The notes: generated by a model from the sequence alone, not told the origin. 64,000 nt of DNA from Opitutales bacterium (GCA_009691685.1 SIAU01000002.1:1-64000), one strand, 5' to 3'; counted from the first letter of the stretch, positions 41,960 through 52,101 are shown. Translations and numbers: made by a program.

Positions 41960-42619
41960 CTAATTTAGCCCGAGATTAGGGGGCTTAATTTCGTCATCGA
42001 GGTCTTTTTGGGCAGTTAAAGCGGAAAGGACTTCGGCGACTTTGGCGATTCGTTTGATGGGTGAAAGGCACTCGAGGAGTTCACGTCGGATATCCGTTTG
42101 CGCGACAAGGTGACCCGCGACGGCATCGGCTAATGCGCCCGGCTTATTGGCTAGTCCGCGGAAGCGATCGAGGAGCGGTTGGACGTCCTCTTCAGCATCA
42201 GACAAAAGATGTTCGGTGAAGGCGAGAGTTCGGGCGATTTCGCGGGTGAATGCGATAGAGTCAGCCTCATCTTCGTCGACCACTGGGCTGATTTCTAAAA
42301 GTGGATAAGGACCCTCGTGAGAAATTGAGTGAACCTTAGCGCGTCTTAATCCTTCTAGAATGATTTGGTGGGTTCCATCTTCCAATTCAAGATGTCCGGT
42401 AATTCTGCCTACGCAGGTAAAGGGGTAGGGCTGCTCCTGTTTAGTTTTAGAAGTCTTCGCTTTATCTAACTGAGAGACCGCAAACATTTGATTTCCCGCT
42501 AAGGCTGCTTTGAGCATGCGCTGATAGCGCGGCTCAAAAATGCGCAAAGGCAGAAGCTGTTGAGGCAGGAAAACACAATGTGCCATTGTCATGACAGGTA
42601 CGACGATAGTGGTTTTCAT
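41960..42619 (-). CDS. LON peptidase substrate-binding (Lon N-terminal) domain protein
   Basis: PVMTMAHCVFLPQQLLPLRIFEPRYQRML, GRITGHLELEDGTHQIILEGLRRAKV. Confidence 0.9.
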   Translation of the reverse strand: MKTTIVVPVMTMAHCVFLPQQLLPLRIFEPRYQRMLKAALAGNQMFAVSQLDKAKTSKTKQEQPYPFTCVGRITGHLELEDGTHQIILEGLRRAKVHSISHEGPYPLLEISPVVDEDEADSIAFTREIARTLAFTEHLLSDAEEDVQPLLDRFRGLANKPGALADAVAGHLVAQTDIRRELLECLSPIKRIAKVAEVLSALTAQKDLDDEIKPPNLGLN

Positions 42620-42676
42620 TAGGACAACTTACGCATAGCCCCATGAGTGCAAATCAAACGTCCAAAAAACTAAACT

Positions 42677-43351
42677 TTAAGACACTCTCTCAAAGATGGC
42701 AAAACCGTTACGTAGGGCTACCTCACGAGCGATTATTTTATAACCCGGGTGGTTTAAGAGCAGTTGGTAGGACTGAAAATTCTTAAATGCATTGATATCA
42801 TCTAGGGCGATGATTTTTGCACCGATCACTGCACTAAGTTCGGCACTTCCGGTAAACTCTGAACCATCAATCAAAACCATATCAAAATATTCAATGCCTT
42901 GGTCTTTCTTGATAAAATCAATACCACACGCATCTAAACCGCTGCTTGCGATATAGCTAAGATCTTGTTCGAGCCAGCCGAGCACTTGTTCTAAGGGGTA
43001 AAGATTAAGATTGGTCTTAAAATTTTGATAAAAATGGATGACCGCCTCTTTCGAGGGAAATTGGTTAACACGGACAGATGAAAGTCGATAGGGTTTTACA
43101 AAAGAATCATTTTTGTAGATTCCAGATAGTTTTTCAAAACGTGCTTGGCTGATTTCCATACAGAATAGTTTAACCGAGTTTGAGTCGGGTCTATTTCGGA
43201 TAGCTTTTACAAAGGCGTCGGTACTCCCTTCGCCGCTCGAGGATCCTATTTCTAGAATGGTTTTAACATCGGATCTACTCGCACAATGTACAAGTGAATG
43301 ATAGAAATTATCATCTAAAACCTCAGGTGGAATGATTTCGTTATTGGACAT
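42677..43351 (-). CDS. SAM-dependent methyltransferase-like protein
   Basis: ILEIGSSSGEGSTDAFVKAI, FDMVLIDGSEFTGSAELSAV. Confidence 0.65.
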   Translation of the reverse strand: MSNNEIIPPEVLDDNFYHSLVHCASRSDVKTILEIGSSSGEGSTDAFVKAIRNRPDSNSVKLFCMEISQARFEKLSGIYKNDSFVKPYRLSSVRVNQFPSKEAVIHFYQNFKTNLNLYPLEQVLGWLEQDLSYIASSGLDACGIDFIKKDQGIEYFDMVLIDGSEFTGSAELSAVIGAKIIALDDINAFKNFQSYQLLLNHPGYKIIAREVALRNGFAIFERVS

Positions 43352-43353
43352 AT

Positions 43354-43938
43354 TTATGCTTTTTTGCGAAAAGCCACTTGGTAGCTGGAAATGACTACCT
43401 GTAGCTCGTCTCTGTAAACACTGGCAAAAGCATTAATACCGGGTTTAGGATATTCCAATTCGCCCAAGGTTTCGGGCCATTGCCATTGATAGTCATCGAA
43501 TAGAATAATTCCCCCTACACGGAGTAAGCCCCAACACATACAGGCATCGGCTAAGACATCCGGCGCGGTGTGACTACCATCGACGTAAATAAAATCGAAA
43601 GATTCATTATCTTTAATTAATTGAGCCAAACCTTGAAACGACCGTTTTACTTGGACGTTACAGGTTTGTTTTTCGCAGATCACACCTTTCACGTTATTTT
43701 GCCAGCGCTCAAATAAACCGGCAAGTTGGATGTCGGTGTGCTCGGGCGATCCTTCAAATGTATCGATACAGCAAATGGTTCCATCGGCTTCTAAGAAGTT
43801 CTGTAAGATCCAGCAAGTGCTGCGACCTTCAAGACAGCCAATTTCCAGAACGCGGTTGCGGTTAGGGAGTAACGATTTTATTTCCGAAAAACTAGGAATA
43901 TTATGGCTAAACCAATCGGGTAAAAGATAGTTTTGCAT
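43354..43938 (-). CDS. Class I SAM-dependent methyltransferase (Methyltransf_24-like)
   Basis: RVLEIGCLEGRSTCWIL, ICCIDTFEGSPEH, DFIYVDGSHTAPDVLADA, ILFDDY. Confidence 0.85.
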   Translation of the reverse strand: MQNYLLPDWFSHNIPSFSEIKSLLPNRNRVLEIGCLEGRSTCWILQNFLEADGTICCIDTFEGSPEHTDIQLAGLFERWQNNVKGVICEKQTCNVQVKRSFQGLAQLIKDNESFDFIYVDGSHTAPDVLADACMCWGLLRVGGIILFDDYQWQWPETLGELEYPKPGINAFASVYRDELQVVISSYQVAFRKKA

Positions 43939-44050
43939 CAGTGGTAATCCTTTGAGCAGTAGGATTAAAGTTTTCTTAGTGTCAACCGCCCTAAACGGTA
44001 GAGTATTAATTGAGTCGATATTTAGAATATTTTATAGTTAATTCCTTTAA

Positions 44051-44965
44051 ATGACTCACAGCCCTAACGAGCATGATTGTCGGTTTGTTAGTTCCCGAGG
44101 GATTCTGAAGTCCTGTGATATCCGTAGTGCCACGCCTGTTTCCAGTATTCACAATCTATTAAATTATCAGTGGAATAATTTACAGCCAGGTTCCACCGTT
44201 TATGTTTGCACGTCTGCGGTCGGATCATTCACCCAATTACTGGCTCAGATTCCTTATCCGATAGTTTTCGTTTCTGGTGATGCGGATGAAGATGCCCCCA
44301 CCAATATTTTTGCGAGTGAGCAGGACTACCTCAATTTTATTGAAAGCCCAAACATCATTCACTGGTTCGCGCAAAATGGTATCGTCAAGCATCCAAAGTT
44401 TTCGCCCATCCCGATTGGTCTGGATTATCATACTATGTCTCAGGGTGATAGTCACTGGGGTCCTAAAATTTCACCGACCGATCAGGAACAATTATTACGG
44501 TCGATTCATGAAGCCGCCGCGCCTTTGTCTCAGCGAATTCCCAAGGCTCATGCTAACTTTCATTTTTTAATGACGACGAAATATGGTGCTGATCGTGTTC
44601 GAGCAAAGCAACTGATTGCACCTGATTTAATCGATTACGAATCACAGCGTGTTGATCGCGAAACTACCTGGAGAAACCAGTCCAAATATGCGTTTGTGAT
44701 TTCTCCCCATGGTAATGGCTTAGACTGTCACCGCACTTGGGAAGCCCTGTCTTTAGGCTGTATTCCAATAGTAAAAACATCTCCTCTTGATTCTCTCTAC
44801 GATGAGCTGCCGGTCTATATCGTACAAGATTGGTCCGATGTTACCGAAGAAAATTTACGCAAAGTTCTAACGAATTTTTCTCAACGTAAATTCGACTTAA
44901 ATCGTCTGACGCTGAAGTACTGGATGGACAAAATTAACTCAAAAAAGATTTCTCACACCCACTGA
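44051..44965 (+). CDS. Exostosin-like/GT47-type glycosyltransferase domain protein
   Basis: SKYAFVISPHGNGLDCHRTWEALSLGCIPIVKTSPLDSLYDELPVYIVQDWSDVTEENL. Confidence 0.75.
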   Translation: MTHSPNEHDCRFVSSRGILKSCDIRSATPVSSIHNLLNYQWNNLQPGSTVYVCTSAVGSFTQLLAQIPYPIVFVSGDADEDAPTNIFASEQDYLNFIESPNIIHWFAQNGIVKHPKFSPIPIGLDYHTMSQGDSHWGPKISPTDQEQLLRSIHEAAAPLSQRIPKAHANFHFLMTTKYGADRVRAKQLIAPDLIDYESQRVDRETTWRNQSKYAFVISPHGNGLDCHRTWEALSLGCIPIVKTSPLDSLYDELPVYIVQDWSDVTEENLRKVLTNFSQRKFDLNRLTLKYWMDKINSKKISHTH

Positions 44966-45246
44966 TCTAGGAAAAGTTTTTTAGCATCGGGTGTCGAAGT
45001 TTCTGCAAAATATATCGCCATACGTAACGCTGGCAGGAAATGAGCTGCTGGTTTTTCTTTTATTTTCTGACGAATCTCCTCAACGAGTGATTCAGCGGAG
45101 CGTCCGGATAGTTGATCAATTCGATAATATCCGGAATCGAGTAACTCGCGTGCGACATCCACGGGGAAGCGTGGAATGCGCATGAAGGGACTACAGACCG
45201 CTTCCCGACGTCGTTCCTCCGCCCGCAGTCGTTCTGATTCGTCCAT
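44953..45246 (-). CDS. Small helix-hairpin-helix-like protein (possibly Cdd1/Pcd1-like)
   Basis: IPRFPVDVARELLDSGYYRIDQLSGRSAESLVEEI...FLPALRMAIYFAE; adjacent to leuB. Confidence 0.5.
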   Translation of the reverse strand: MDESERLRAEERRREAVCSPFMRIPRFPVDVARELLDSGYYRIDQLSGRSAESLVEEIRQKIKEKPAAHFLPALRMAIYFAETSTPDAKKLFLDQWV

Positions 45247-46340
45247 TACAGACGGGCGAGAATCGCTTGGCCCATTTCCTTGGTGCCCACCGCTTTGGCT
45301 CCACCTGCGATATCCGCAGTGCGAATTCCATTGGCAACCGTTTTTTCAACGGCGAGTTCGATGGCCTTAGCTTCCGCTTCTAATCCGAAAGAGTGACGAA
45401 GCATGAGTGCTGCGGAAAGAACTTGAGCACAAGGATTCGCTTTGTCTTGTCCGGCAATATCAGGCGCCGTGCCACCCGAGGGCTCATAGAGTCCATAACC
45501 TTTACCGTGACGGTTGATATCCATGCCGAGTGAGGCCGAAGCCATCATTCCAAGGGATCCGCAAACGACGGCCATTTCATCGGAGAGGATGTCGCCGAAC
45601 ATATTTTCAGTCAGGACGACATCGAATTGTCCAGGGCGAAGCACTAACTGCATCGCCGCATTATCAATATAGATGAAAGCTAAAGTAATATCGGGTGCTT
45701 TATCTTTAATACGGTCAGCCACTACTTTTCTCCAGAGCACTGAAGTCTCAAGCACATTGGCTTTATCGACTAAGGTGATGTGTTTGCGGCGCGCGCGCGC
45801 CGTCGCAATCGCTACATCTGTGATACGTTCAATTTCCGATTTTCGATATACCATCGTATCAATCGCTTCAATATCACCATCAGGTAAGGTGGTGGTTGAT
45901 TTCGCACCGAAATAAAGTCCGCCGGTAAGTTCACGAATACAAACCATGTCGACGCCGTTAGGAATGCGGTCAGGACGAATCGGTGAGGTTTCGATTAAAT
46001 TCTTAAGTAGTAAGCCCGGACGAATATTAGCGAAGAGACGGAAATGTTTTCTTAGAGGTAAAAGCGAAGCGCGCTCGGGTTGTTCTTTAGGAGGAAGTTT
46101 TTCCCACTTAGGTCCACCGACTGATCCGAATAAAATTGCATCTGCTTTACGACAGGCTTCGAGAGTCGAGTCGGGCAAGGCCTTGCCATGATTATCAATT
46201 CCGGCGCCACCGACGTCATGCGTCGAGTGCTCGAGCGTGTGACCCGATTTCTTGAGCACAGCTTCGAGAACGGGCAAAGCTACGGCCATGACTTCAGGGC
46301 CGATGTAGTCGCCAGGCAGAATTGCAATTTTTAGGTGCAT
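45246..46340 (-). CDS. leuB: 3-isopropylmalate dehydrogenase
   Basis: IAILPGDYIGPEVM, ADAILFGSVGGPKWE, RELTGGLYFG, LTENMFGDILSDEMAVVCGSLGMMASASLG. Confidence 0.96.
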   Translation of the reverse strand: MHLKIAILPGDYIGPEVMAVALPVLEAVLKKSGHTLEHSTHDVGGAGIDNHGKALPDSTLEACRKADAILFGSVGGPKWEKLPPKEQPERASLLPLRKHFRLFANIRPGLLLKNLIETSPIRPDRIPNGVDMVCIRELTGGLYFGAKSTTTLPDGDIEAIDTMVYRKSEIERITDVAIATARARRKHITLVDKANVLETSVLWRKVVADRIKDKAPDITLAFIYIDNAAMQLVLRPGQFDVVLTENMFGDILSDEMAVVCGSLGMMASASLGMDINRHGKGYGLYEPSGGTAPDIAGQDKANPCAQVLSAALMLRHSFGLEAEAKAIELAVEKTVANGIRTADIAGGAKAVGTKEMGQAILARL

Positions 46341-46406
46341 AGAGGAAAGAAAAATAAGGCAAAGCTCGGTCCCGAGTGCAAGGACAAGCGATTAACAGTG
46401 GCTGAT

Positions 46407-46664
46407 TTAATTCTTAGGCATCGGGCCCGATCCAAAGCCACCACGGATATCGACCACATACCAGGCTTCCACTTTCTCACGTGCCCACGGCGTACGACGA
46501 AGAAAAGTGAGGCTGGATTTAATCGAAGGATCATAGGTGAAACAACGAATCGGGATACGGTTACCCATTTCCTGCCAACCATGTTTATTCTGTAAATGTT
46601 CGAGAACTTTTTGCAGGGTGACCCCATGAAGTGGGTCGCGCGGGTGTTGCGAAGGCGAAGTCAT
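46407..46664 (-). CDS. VF530 family (DUF2132) DNA-binding protein (ORF extends to 46703)
   Basis: DPLHGVTLQKVLEHLQNKHGWQEMGNRIPIRCFTYDPSIKSSLTFLRRTPWAREKVE. Confidence 0.9.
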   Translation of the reverse strand: MTSPSQHPRDPLHGVTLQKVLEHLQNKHGWQEMGNRIPIRCFTYDPSIKSSLTFLRRTPWAREKVEAWYVVDIRGGFGSGPMPKN

Positions 46665-46671
46665 ACTCACC

Positions 46672-47670
46672 TTATTGTCTGTCCTTGGCGAAGGCCTCTG
46701 CAAAATAAGTTAAAATTAAATCTGCACCCGCTCGACGAATGGCGAGAAGGGATTCATCGCGGGTTGCCTTAAGATTGAGCCAGCCTTTTTCGGCTGCCGC
46801 ATGAATTTGTGCATACTCGCCCGAAACTTGATAAGCAGCAATCGGACGAGCAGAGGACTCACGAACGTCGCGAATGATGTCCAAATAAATTCCCGCAGGT
46901 TTAACCATGATGATGTCTGCACCCTCCAACTGATCTAAATGGGCCTCGCGAATTGATTCGCGACGATTGGCTGGGTTGATTTGATAAGTAGCTTTAGAGA
47001 GAGATTCACCTGATTTTCTGGTGCTGCCGACCGCATCGCGGAATGGACCATAATAGGCCGAAGCGAATTTAGCCGAGTAGGCGAGGATGCCAGTTTGTGT
47101 CAGGCCATTCTCATCGAGTGCACTACGAATGGCACTGACGCGTCCATCCATCATATCGGACGGTGCAACAAAATCCGTGCCCGCTTGGGCTGTGAGCACC
47201 GACATCTTAACCAGTGCCGCGACCGTCTTGTCATTATCTACATCGGTCTTCGCACTATTTAAAATTCCATCGTGTCCGTGTGTGGTGTAAGGATCCAAAG
47301 CAATATCCGCAAAGATAACCATCTCCGGACATTTTTGTTTCACTTCACGTATCGCACGCAGCGCGAGGTTGTTTGAATTATGTGCCTCTGCTCCGTCGGC
47401 CGATTTTTTACTTTCGTCAATTTTTGGAAACGGTGCGATACCATGAATTCCTAATTTAAGTAACTCATGACATTTGGCGGCGAGCTGCGAAAGGGGAATA
47501 CGATTAATTCCTGGGAGGGAGGGAATCGGTTCTAAGTTTTCACCTTCGGTGACAAAAATCGGCTGAATGAGATGGCGAGGCTCGACAGAAATTTCGGTGA
47601 GCATGGTACGAATACCGGCGGTAGCACGTAGACGACGTAGGCGAGTAGATGGGTCGAGTGATTCCGACAT
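46672..47670 (-). CDS. hemB: Delta-aminolevulinic acid dehydratase (porphobilinogen synthase)
   Basis: RLRRLRATAGIRTMLTE, FADIALDPYTTHGHDGI, VAPSDMMDGRVSAIR, ADIIMVKPAGIYLDII, YQVSGEYAQI. Confidence 0.96.
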   Translation of the reverse strand: MSESLDPSTRLRRLRATAGIRTMLTEISVEPRHLIQPIFVTEGENLEPIPSLPGINRIPLSQLAAKCHELLKLGIHGIAPFPKIDESKKSADGAEAHNSNNLALRAIREVKQKCPEMVIFADIALDPYTTHGHDGILNSAKTDVDNDKTVAALVKMSVLTAQAGTDFVAPSDMMDGRVSAIRSALDENGLTQTGILAYSAKFASAYYGPFRDAVGSTRKSGESLSKATYQINPANRRESIREAHLDQLEGADIIMVKPAGIYLDIIRDVRESSARPIAAYQVSGEYAQIHAAAEKGWLNLKATRDESLLAIRRAGADLILTYFAEAFAKDRQ

Positions 47671-47752
47671 CGGAGGGTTGAGTTAGTCGAGTCACTGTCG
47701 AAGGGCAAGGCGAAGGGCAGGCTTTGACCCACGAGACACACGCAGGGTGTGA

Positions 47753-47767
47753 CACTTTGTCAAAGTG
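47753..47767. promoter_or_regulatory. Perfect 7-1-7 inverted repeat in the divergent hemB/dnaK intergenic region
   Basis: CACTTTG-T-CAAAGTG. Confidence 0.5.
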
Positions 47768-47789
47768 CCCGACAATTTGGCCATAAACT

Positions 47790-47823
47790 ATGACTAATTC
47801 TGTTAAAAACGCCTATTAGTCAT
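47790..47823. promoter_or_regulatory. Perfect 9-bp inverted repeat with 16-nt spacer upstream of dnaK
   Basis: ATGACTAAT-N16-ATTAGTCAT. Confidence 0.6.
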
Positions 47824-47833
47824 GTATTTATCC

Positions 47834-47850
47834 TTGGCACAAGCCCTGCC
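47834..47850 (+). promoter_or_regulatory. Candidate sigma-54-type -24/-12 promoter upstream of dnaK
   Basis: TTGGCACAAGCCCTGCC with canonical GG-N10-GC spacing; an overlapping TATAAT at 47852-47857 is an alternative sigma-70 -10. Confidence 0.45.
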
Positions 47851-47879
47851 ATATAATTTGCAAACCCATAAATATAACT

Positions 47880-49808
47880 ATGAGCAAAATCATCGGAATC
47901 GATCTCGGAACTACCAACTCCTGTATGGCCATCCTGGAAGCAGGTGAAGCTGTCGTCATCGCCAATTCAGAAGGCGCACGTACGACGCCTTCAGTCGTCG
48001 CCTTCACGAAGACAGGCGAAGTGCTCGTCGGCCAAGCGGCGAAGCGCCAAGCGGTCACTAACCCGAAGAACACCGTTTTCTCGGCGAAGCGCCTCATCGG
48101 TCGCAAATTTTCGGAAGTTAAAAATATCGCCTCCAAACTTCCTTACAAGGTCGTTGAAGGAAAAAATGGCGATGCTGCTATCGAATGCGACGTCGAAGGA
48201 AAACCTCGCGTCTTTGCCCCTGAAGAAATCGCGGCAAAAGTTTTAGCTAAACTCAAAGCCGATGCTGAAGCTTACCTCGGTGAAAAAGTTACCCAAGCGG
48301 TGATCACCGTTCCTGCTTACTTCAACGACTCCCAACGTCAGGCTACCAAAGACGCTGGCACCATCGCAGGTTTAGAAGTGCTTCGTATTGTGAACGAGCC
48401 AACTGCTGCATCCTTAGCTTATGGTTTAGATAAGAAGGGTGATGAGAAGATTGCCGTTTACGATTTAGGTGGTGGAACTTTCGACGTCTCGATTCTCGAA
48501 ATCGGCGGCGGCGTTTTTGAAGTTAAAGCAACCAATGGCGACACCGAGCTCGGTGGTGACAATTGGGATGAACGCATTATCCAGTGGCTTATTGATGGCT
48601 TCCGCGCTGAACAAGGAATCGATCTCTCCAAAGATCCAATGGCTCGTCAGCGTCTGAAAGAAGAAGCAGAAAAAGCGAAGATTGCTTTATCCTCTTCGAA
48701 CTCAGTCGATATCAACTTACCGTTTATCACGGCCGATGCGACTGGTCCAAAGCACCTTAACGTCACTCTCACCCGCGCCCAAATGGAAAAGGTCTGTGAT
48801 GATCTTTCCGAGCGCACCAGAAAGCCTTTCGAAAACTGCTTAAAAGATGCCGGCCTTTCGATGAGTGAAGTCGATGAACTCGTCTTGGTCGGTGGGATGA
48901 CTCGTATGCCTAAGATTAACGACATCGCTCGTTCACTCGCTGGCAAAGATCCACACAAAGGAGTTAACCCCGATGAAGTGGTTGCCATCGGCGCTGCTAT
49001 TCAGGCCGGTGTGTTGAAGGGAGACGTTAAAGACGTTCTCCTGCTCGATGTTACACCTTTAACGCTCTCGATTGAAACCATGGGTGGTGTATCGACCGCG
49101 ATGATTGATCGTAACACCACGATTCCTACTAAGAAATCACAAGTGTACTCGACCGCTGCCGACAATCAACCTGCTGTAGATATTGTTATTCTCCAAGGTG
49201 AACGTCCGATGGCTAAAGACAACAAACACCTCGGTACATTTAAGCTCGATGGCATTATGCCAGCAGCACGTGGTACTCCCCAAATCGAAGTGACCTTTGA
49301 TATCGATGCGAACGGTATCTTACACGTCAGCGCGACGGATAAAGGAACCGGCAAAGCTCAAAAGATTTCCATCACCGGATCTTCGGGTCTTTCTAAAGAA
49401 GAAGTTGAGAAGCTCCGTAAGGAAGCCGAACTCCATGCCGATGAAGATAAGAAAGCGCGTGACGGTGCCGAAGCGCGTAATCAACTCGACGCCATTATTT
49501 TCCAAGGCGAAAAACAAATCAAAGAAAACGGCGACAAGTTCCCTGGCGACACTAAGGCTCAAGCCGAAGCTGCGATCAAGGAAGCTCAAGAGCTCCTCAA
49601 AAAACCTGAAGCCACCGCTGAAGAGTTCCAAAAGGCGCACGAAGCCATCATCAAGCCACTCAGCGAAGCCGCTCAGGCAATTTACGCTGACGCCGCGAAA
49701 CAAGCCGAAGCTAACCCTCAAGGTGGTGCCGAAGCAAAAGACGGAAAAGCTAAGGACGGCAAAGTGGTCGACGGCGACTTCGAGGTTGTCGACGACGGTA
49801 AGAAATAA
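47880..49808 (+). CDS. dnaK: Molecular chaperone DnaK (Hsp70)
   Basis: [53 protein letters not shown]; acidic C-terminal tail. Confidence 0.98.
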   Translation: MSKIIGIDLGTTNSCMAILEAGEAVVIANSEGARTTPSVVAFTKTGEVLVGQAAKRQAVTNPKNTVFSAKRLIGRKFSEVKNIASKLPYKVVEGKNGDAAIECDVEGKPRVFAPEEIAAKVLAKLKADAEAYLGEKVTQAVITVPAYFNDSQRQATKDAGTIAGLEVLRIVNEPTAASLAYGLDKKGDEKIAVYDLGGGTFDVSILEIGGGVFEVKATNGDTELGGDNWDERIIQWLIDGFRAEQGIDLSKDPMARQRLKEEAEKAKIALSSSNSVDINLPFITADATGPKHLNVTLTRAQMEKVCDDLSERTRKPFENCLKDAGLSMSEVDELVLVGGMTRMPKINDIARSLAGKDPHKGVNPDEVVAIGAAIQAGVLKGDVKDVLLLDVTPLTLSIETMGGVSTAMIDRNTTIPTKKSQVYSTAADNQPAVDIVILQGERPMAKDNKHLGTFKLDGIMPAARGTPQIEVTFDIDANGILHVSATDKGTGKAQKISITGSSGLSKEEVEKLRKEAELHADEDKKARDGAEARNQLDAIIFQGEKQIKENGDKFPGDTKAQAEAAIKEAQELLKKPEATAEEFQKAHEAIIKPLSEAAQAIYADAAKQAEANPQGGAEAKDGKAKDGKVVDGDFEVVDDGKK

Positions 49809-49825
49809 TCTCTCATAATGTTCTT

Positions 49826-49856
49826 AAAAGGGCCAGCCAACCAGCTGGCCCTTTTT
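49826..49856 (+). terminator. Intrinsic terminator after dnaK
   Basis: aaaagggccagc-caacca-gctggcccttttt. Confidence 0.9.
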
Positions 49857-49911
49857 GTTTTAATATCGCTCAACCGTTGACCAAATGCCTCGGCTGTGTT
49901 GCCTTTAAAGT

Positions 49912-51189
49912 GTGAAATCTTCCGAGCAGTTATTCCAAGAAGCCCTAGCGATGATTCCCGGTGGGGTTAATTCTCCCGTTCGAGCCTTTCGCTCGGTCGG
50001 TGGTATACCTTTTTTCACGAAGTCGGCCAACGGTGCGCGCTTAACGACCGTAGATAATAAGCAACTGATTGATTTCGTTTTAACCTGGGGACCAGCGATT
50101 CACGGACACAACGATCCTGAAATTAGAAAGGCGATCCAAGAGGCCTTGGAGGCCGGAACGAGTTTTGGTACGCCTAATCCTCTGGAAGTTGAAATGGCTA
50201 AACTGATTTTAGAATGCGTGCCAGCAGTTAAAAAAGTTCGTATGACTAATAGTGGGACCGAAGCTACGATGTCGGCTATTCGCTTGGCTCGCGGTTATAC
50301 GGGCCGAGAAAAGATTATTAAATTCTCGGGATGCTATCATGGTCACGTAGATTCTCTTTTGGTAAAAGCTGGCTCGGGCGCGCTCACCCAGGGAAATCCC
50401 GATTCAGCAGGCGTGACGAAGGGTACGGCGGCTGATACTTTGGTGGCTGAATATAATAATTTACCCGATGTAGAAAAACTCTTTGAGGCGAATCCAGGCG
50501 CCATCGCAGGAGTTATTTTAGAGCCTTATCCCGCCAATGTTGGATTAATTTTACCGCAAAAAGGCTTTCTCGAAGGCCTGCGAAATCTTTGTACCAAACA
50601 CGGTGCCGTATTAATTTTTGATGAAGTGATGACCGGCTTCCGTCTTTCTTTAGCCGGCACTCAGGGATTACATCATGTGGTGCCTGACTTAGTTTGCTTA
50701 GGAAAAATTATTGGTGGCGGACTTCCCGTGGGGGCATTCGGAGGCAAAGCAGAGATCATGGATAAACTCGCGCCGCTGGGTCCGGTGTATCAAGCGGGCA
50801 CACTCAGTGGAAATCCACTCGCCATGGCGGCTGGCTTGGCAGCGGTCAGAAAATTAAAACGTGAAAATCCTTATCAGAGATTAGACCGACTCGGTATAAA
50901 AGTTCGCGACACCTTATTGTCTGCGGCGAAGGCTAAAGGAATTCCTCTGCACGTTCCGCAAGTAGGTTCGATGTTCTCATTATTTTTCAATCCCGAGGTA
51001 GTTAACAATTACGATCAAGCGATTGCGTCGAACGGTGATTTGTATCGTAAAGTATTTCGCTACGCGTTGGACCATGGGGTATATTTAGCACCTTCGCCTT
51101 ATGAGACGGCCTTTATCTCGACCGCTCACGAAGGGGTCGACATCGACCAAGCCTGTGCTACACTGGATTTAGCAATTCGCTCACTTTAA
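49912..51189 (+). CDS. hemL: Glutamate-1-semialdehyde 2,1-aminomutase (GTG start)
   Basis: [77 protein letters not shown]. Confidence 0.97.
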   Translation: MKSSEQLFQEALAMIPGGVNSPVRAFRSVGGIPFFTKSANGARLTTVDNKQLIDFVLTWGPAIHGHNDPEIRKAIQEALEAGTSFGTPNPLEVEMAKLILECVPAVKKVRMTNSGTEATMSAIRLARGYTGREKIIKFSGCYHGHVDSLLVKAGSGALTQGNPDSAGVTKGTAADTLVAEYNNLPDVEKLFEANPGAIAGVILEPYPANVGLILPQKGFLEGLRNLCTKHGAVLIFDEVMTGFRLSLAGTQGLHHVVPDLVCLGKIIGGGLPVGAFGGKAEIMDKLAPLGPVYQAGTLSGNPLAMAAGLAAVRKLKRENPYQRLDRLGIKVRDTLLSAAKAKGIPLHVPQVGSMFSLFFNPEVVNNYDQAIASNGDLYRKVFRYALDHGVYLAPSPYETAFISTAHEGVDIDQACATLDLAIRSL

Positions 51190-51196
51190 TATCACC

Positions 51197-51997
51197 ATGG
51201 CTAAACTTTCATTCATCGGTGCAGGGCGTATGGCGGGGGCCATCGTGCGTGGTCTCATTCGCTCTGGCGCCTGTGTGCCTAGTGATATTAAGATTATCGG
51301 CGGAGCTAATCACTCAGCGAAAGACTTAGCCAAGGAAACGGGCGTAATCATCGCCACCAGCGCAGAAGATTTATTTGCGGGTGCAGATGCGGTTGTGGTC
51401 GCTTGCAAGCCACAACAGTTTCCGATGCTCAATGAGTCCTATGGGAAATTATCTAAAGAAAAATTAGTCTTATCTGTTTTAGCGGGCAAGCGCTTGGCGA
51501 CTCTTACTCAATTTTTTAACTCGGCGCGTAACGTGGTACGCACCATGCCGAATACACCTGGAGCGATTGGCAAGGGTGTGACCGCGCTTTGCTCTGCGAA
51601 AACTCTTACAACGGGTGATCGGTCTATTGTGGAAGCCATCTGCAACGGACTTGGGACGACTTTAGAAATCCCTGAAAATATGTTCGACGCGGTGACCGCA
51701 GTCTCCGGTAGCGGCCCTGGATTTTTCTTTGAAACCATTTCAGCCTATGAAGAAGCGGCTGTTGAACTTGGGTTTACACCCGCCCAAGCTCAGTTACTCG
51801 TCAGACAAACCTTTTTAGGTTCACTCGCCTTATTGCAGTCGACCCAGGAAACGCCGGAAAATTTACGCAACCAAGTGACCTCGCCTGGTGGAACGACCAA
51901 AGCGGGCTTAGACGCTCTCACTAAGAATCAATTCCGCGAAACGATTAAGGCCGCCTTATTAGCTGCTAAGAATCGCTCCGAAGAACTTGGGAAGTAG
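51197..51997 (+). CDS. proC: Pyrroline-5-carboxylate reductase
   Basis: FIGAGRMAGAIVRGL, VVACKPQQ, VRTMPNTPGAIGKGVTAL, VTAVSGSGPGFFF, QVTSPGGTTKAGLDAL. Confidence 0.94.
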   Translation: MAKLSFIGAGRMAGAIVRGLIRSGACVPSDIKIIGGANHSAKDLAKETGVIIATSAEDLFAGADAVVVACKPQQFPMLNESYGKLSKEKLVLSVLAGKRLATLTQFFNSARNVVRTMPNTPGAIGKGVTALCSAKTLTTGDRSIVEAICNGLGTTLEIPENMFDAVTAVSGSGPGFFFETISAYEEAAVELGFTPAQAQLLVRQTFLGSLALLQSTQETPENLRNQVTSPGGTTKAGLDALTKNQFRETIKAALLAAKNRSEELGK

Positions 51998-52003
51998 TAA
52001 ACG

Positions 52004-52098
52004 TTGAGGGGACACGTGGGACAGGGTAGGGGCGCGACTGCGTCGCGTCCTCGCATCTCCCCTTGTCACCGTGTCACCTTGCCCCCGTGTCCCCTCAA
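52004..52098. repeat. Palindromic octamer-repeat element with hairpin module B, filling the convergent proC/rhodanese gap
   Basis: TTGAGGGGACACGTGGGAC...GGCGCGACTGCGTCGCGTCC (52031-52050)...TCTCCCCT TGTCACCG TGTCACCT TGCCCCCG TGTCCCCTCAA. Confidence 0.9.
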
Positions 52099-52101
52099 TA
52101 A

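Noticed and set aside
45787-45803. GC-alternating tract gcggcgcgcgcgcgcc (possible Z-DNA)
   Set aside because: Inside leuB coding sequence encoding ARARRK; short and explained by codon use
47671-47880. CIRCE/HrcA element upstream of dnaK
   Set aside because: Inverted repeat present (ATGACTAAT/ATTAGTCAT) does not match TTAGCACTC-N9-GAGTGCTAA
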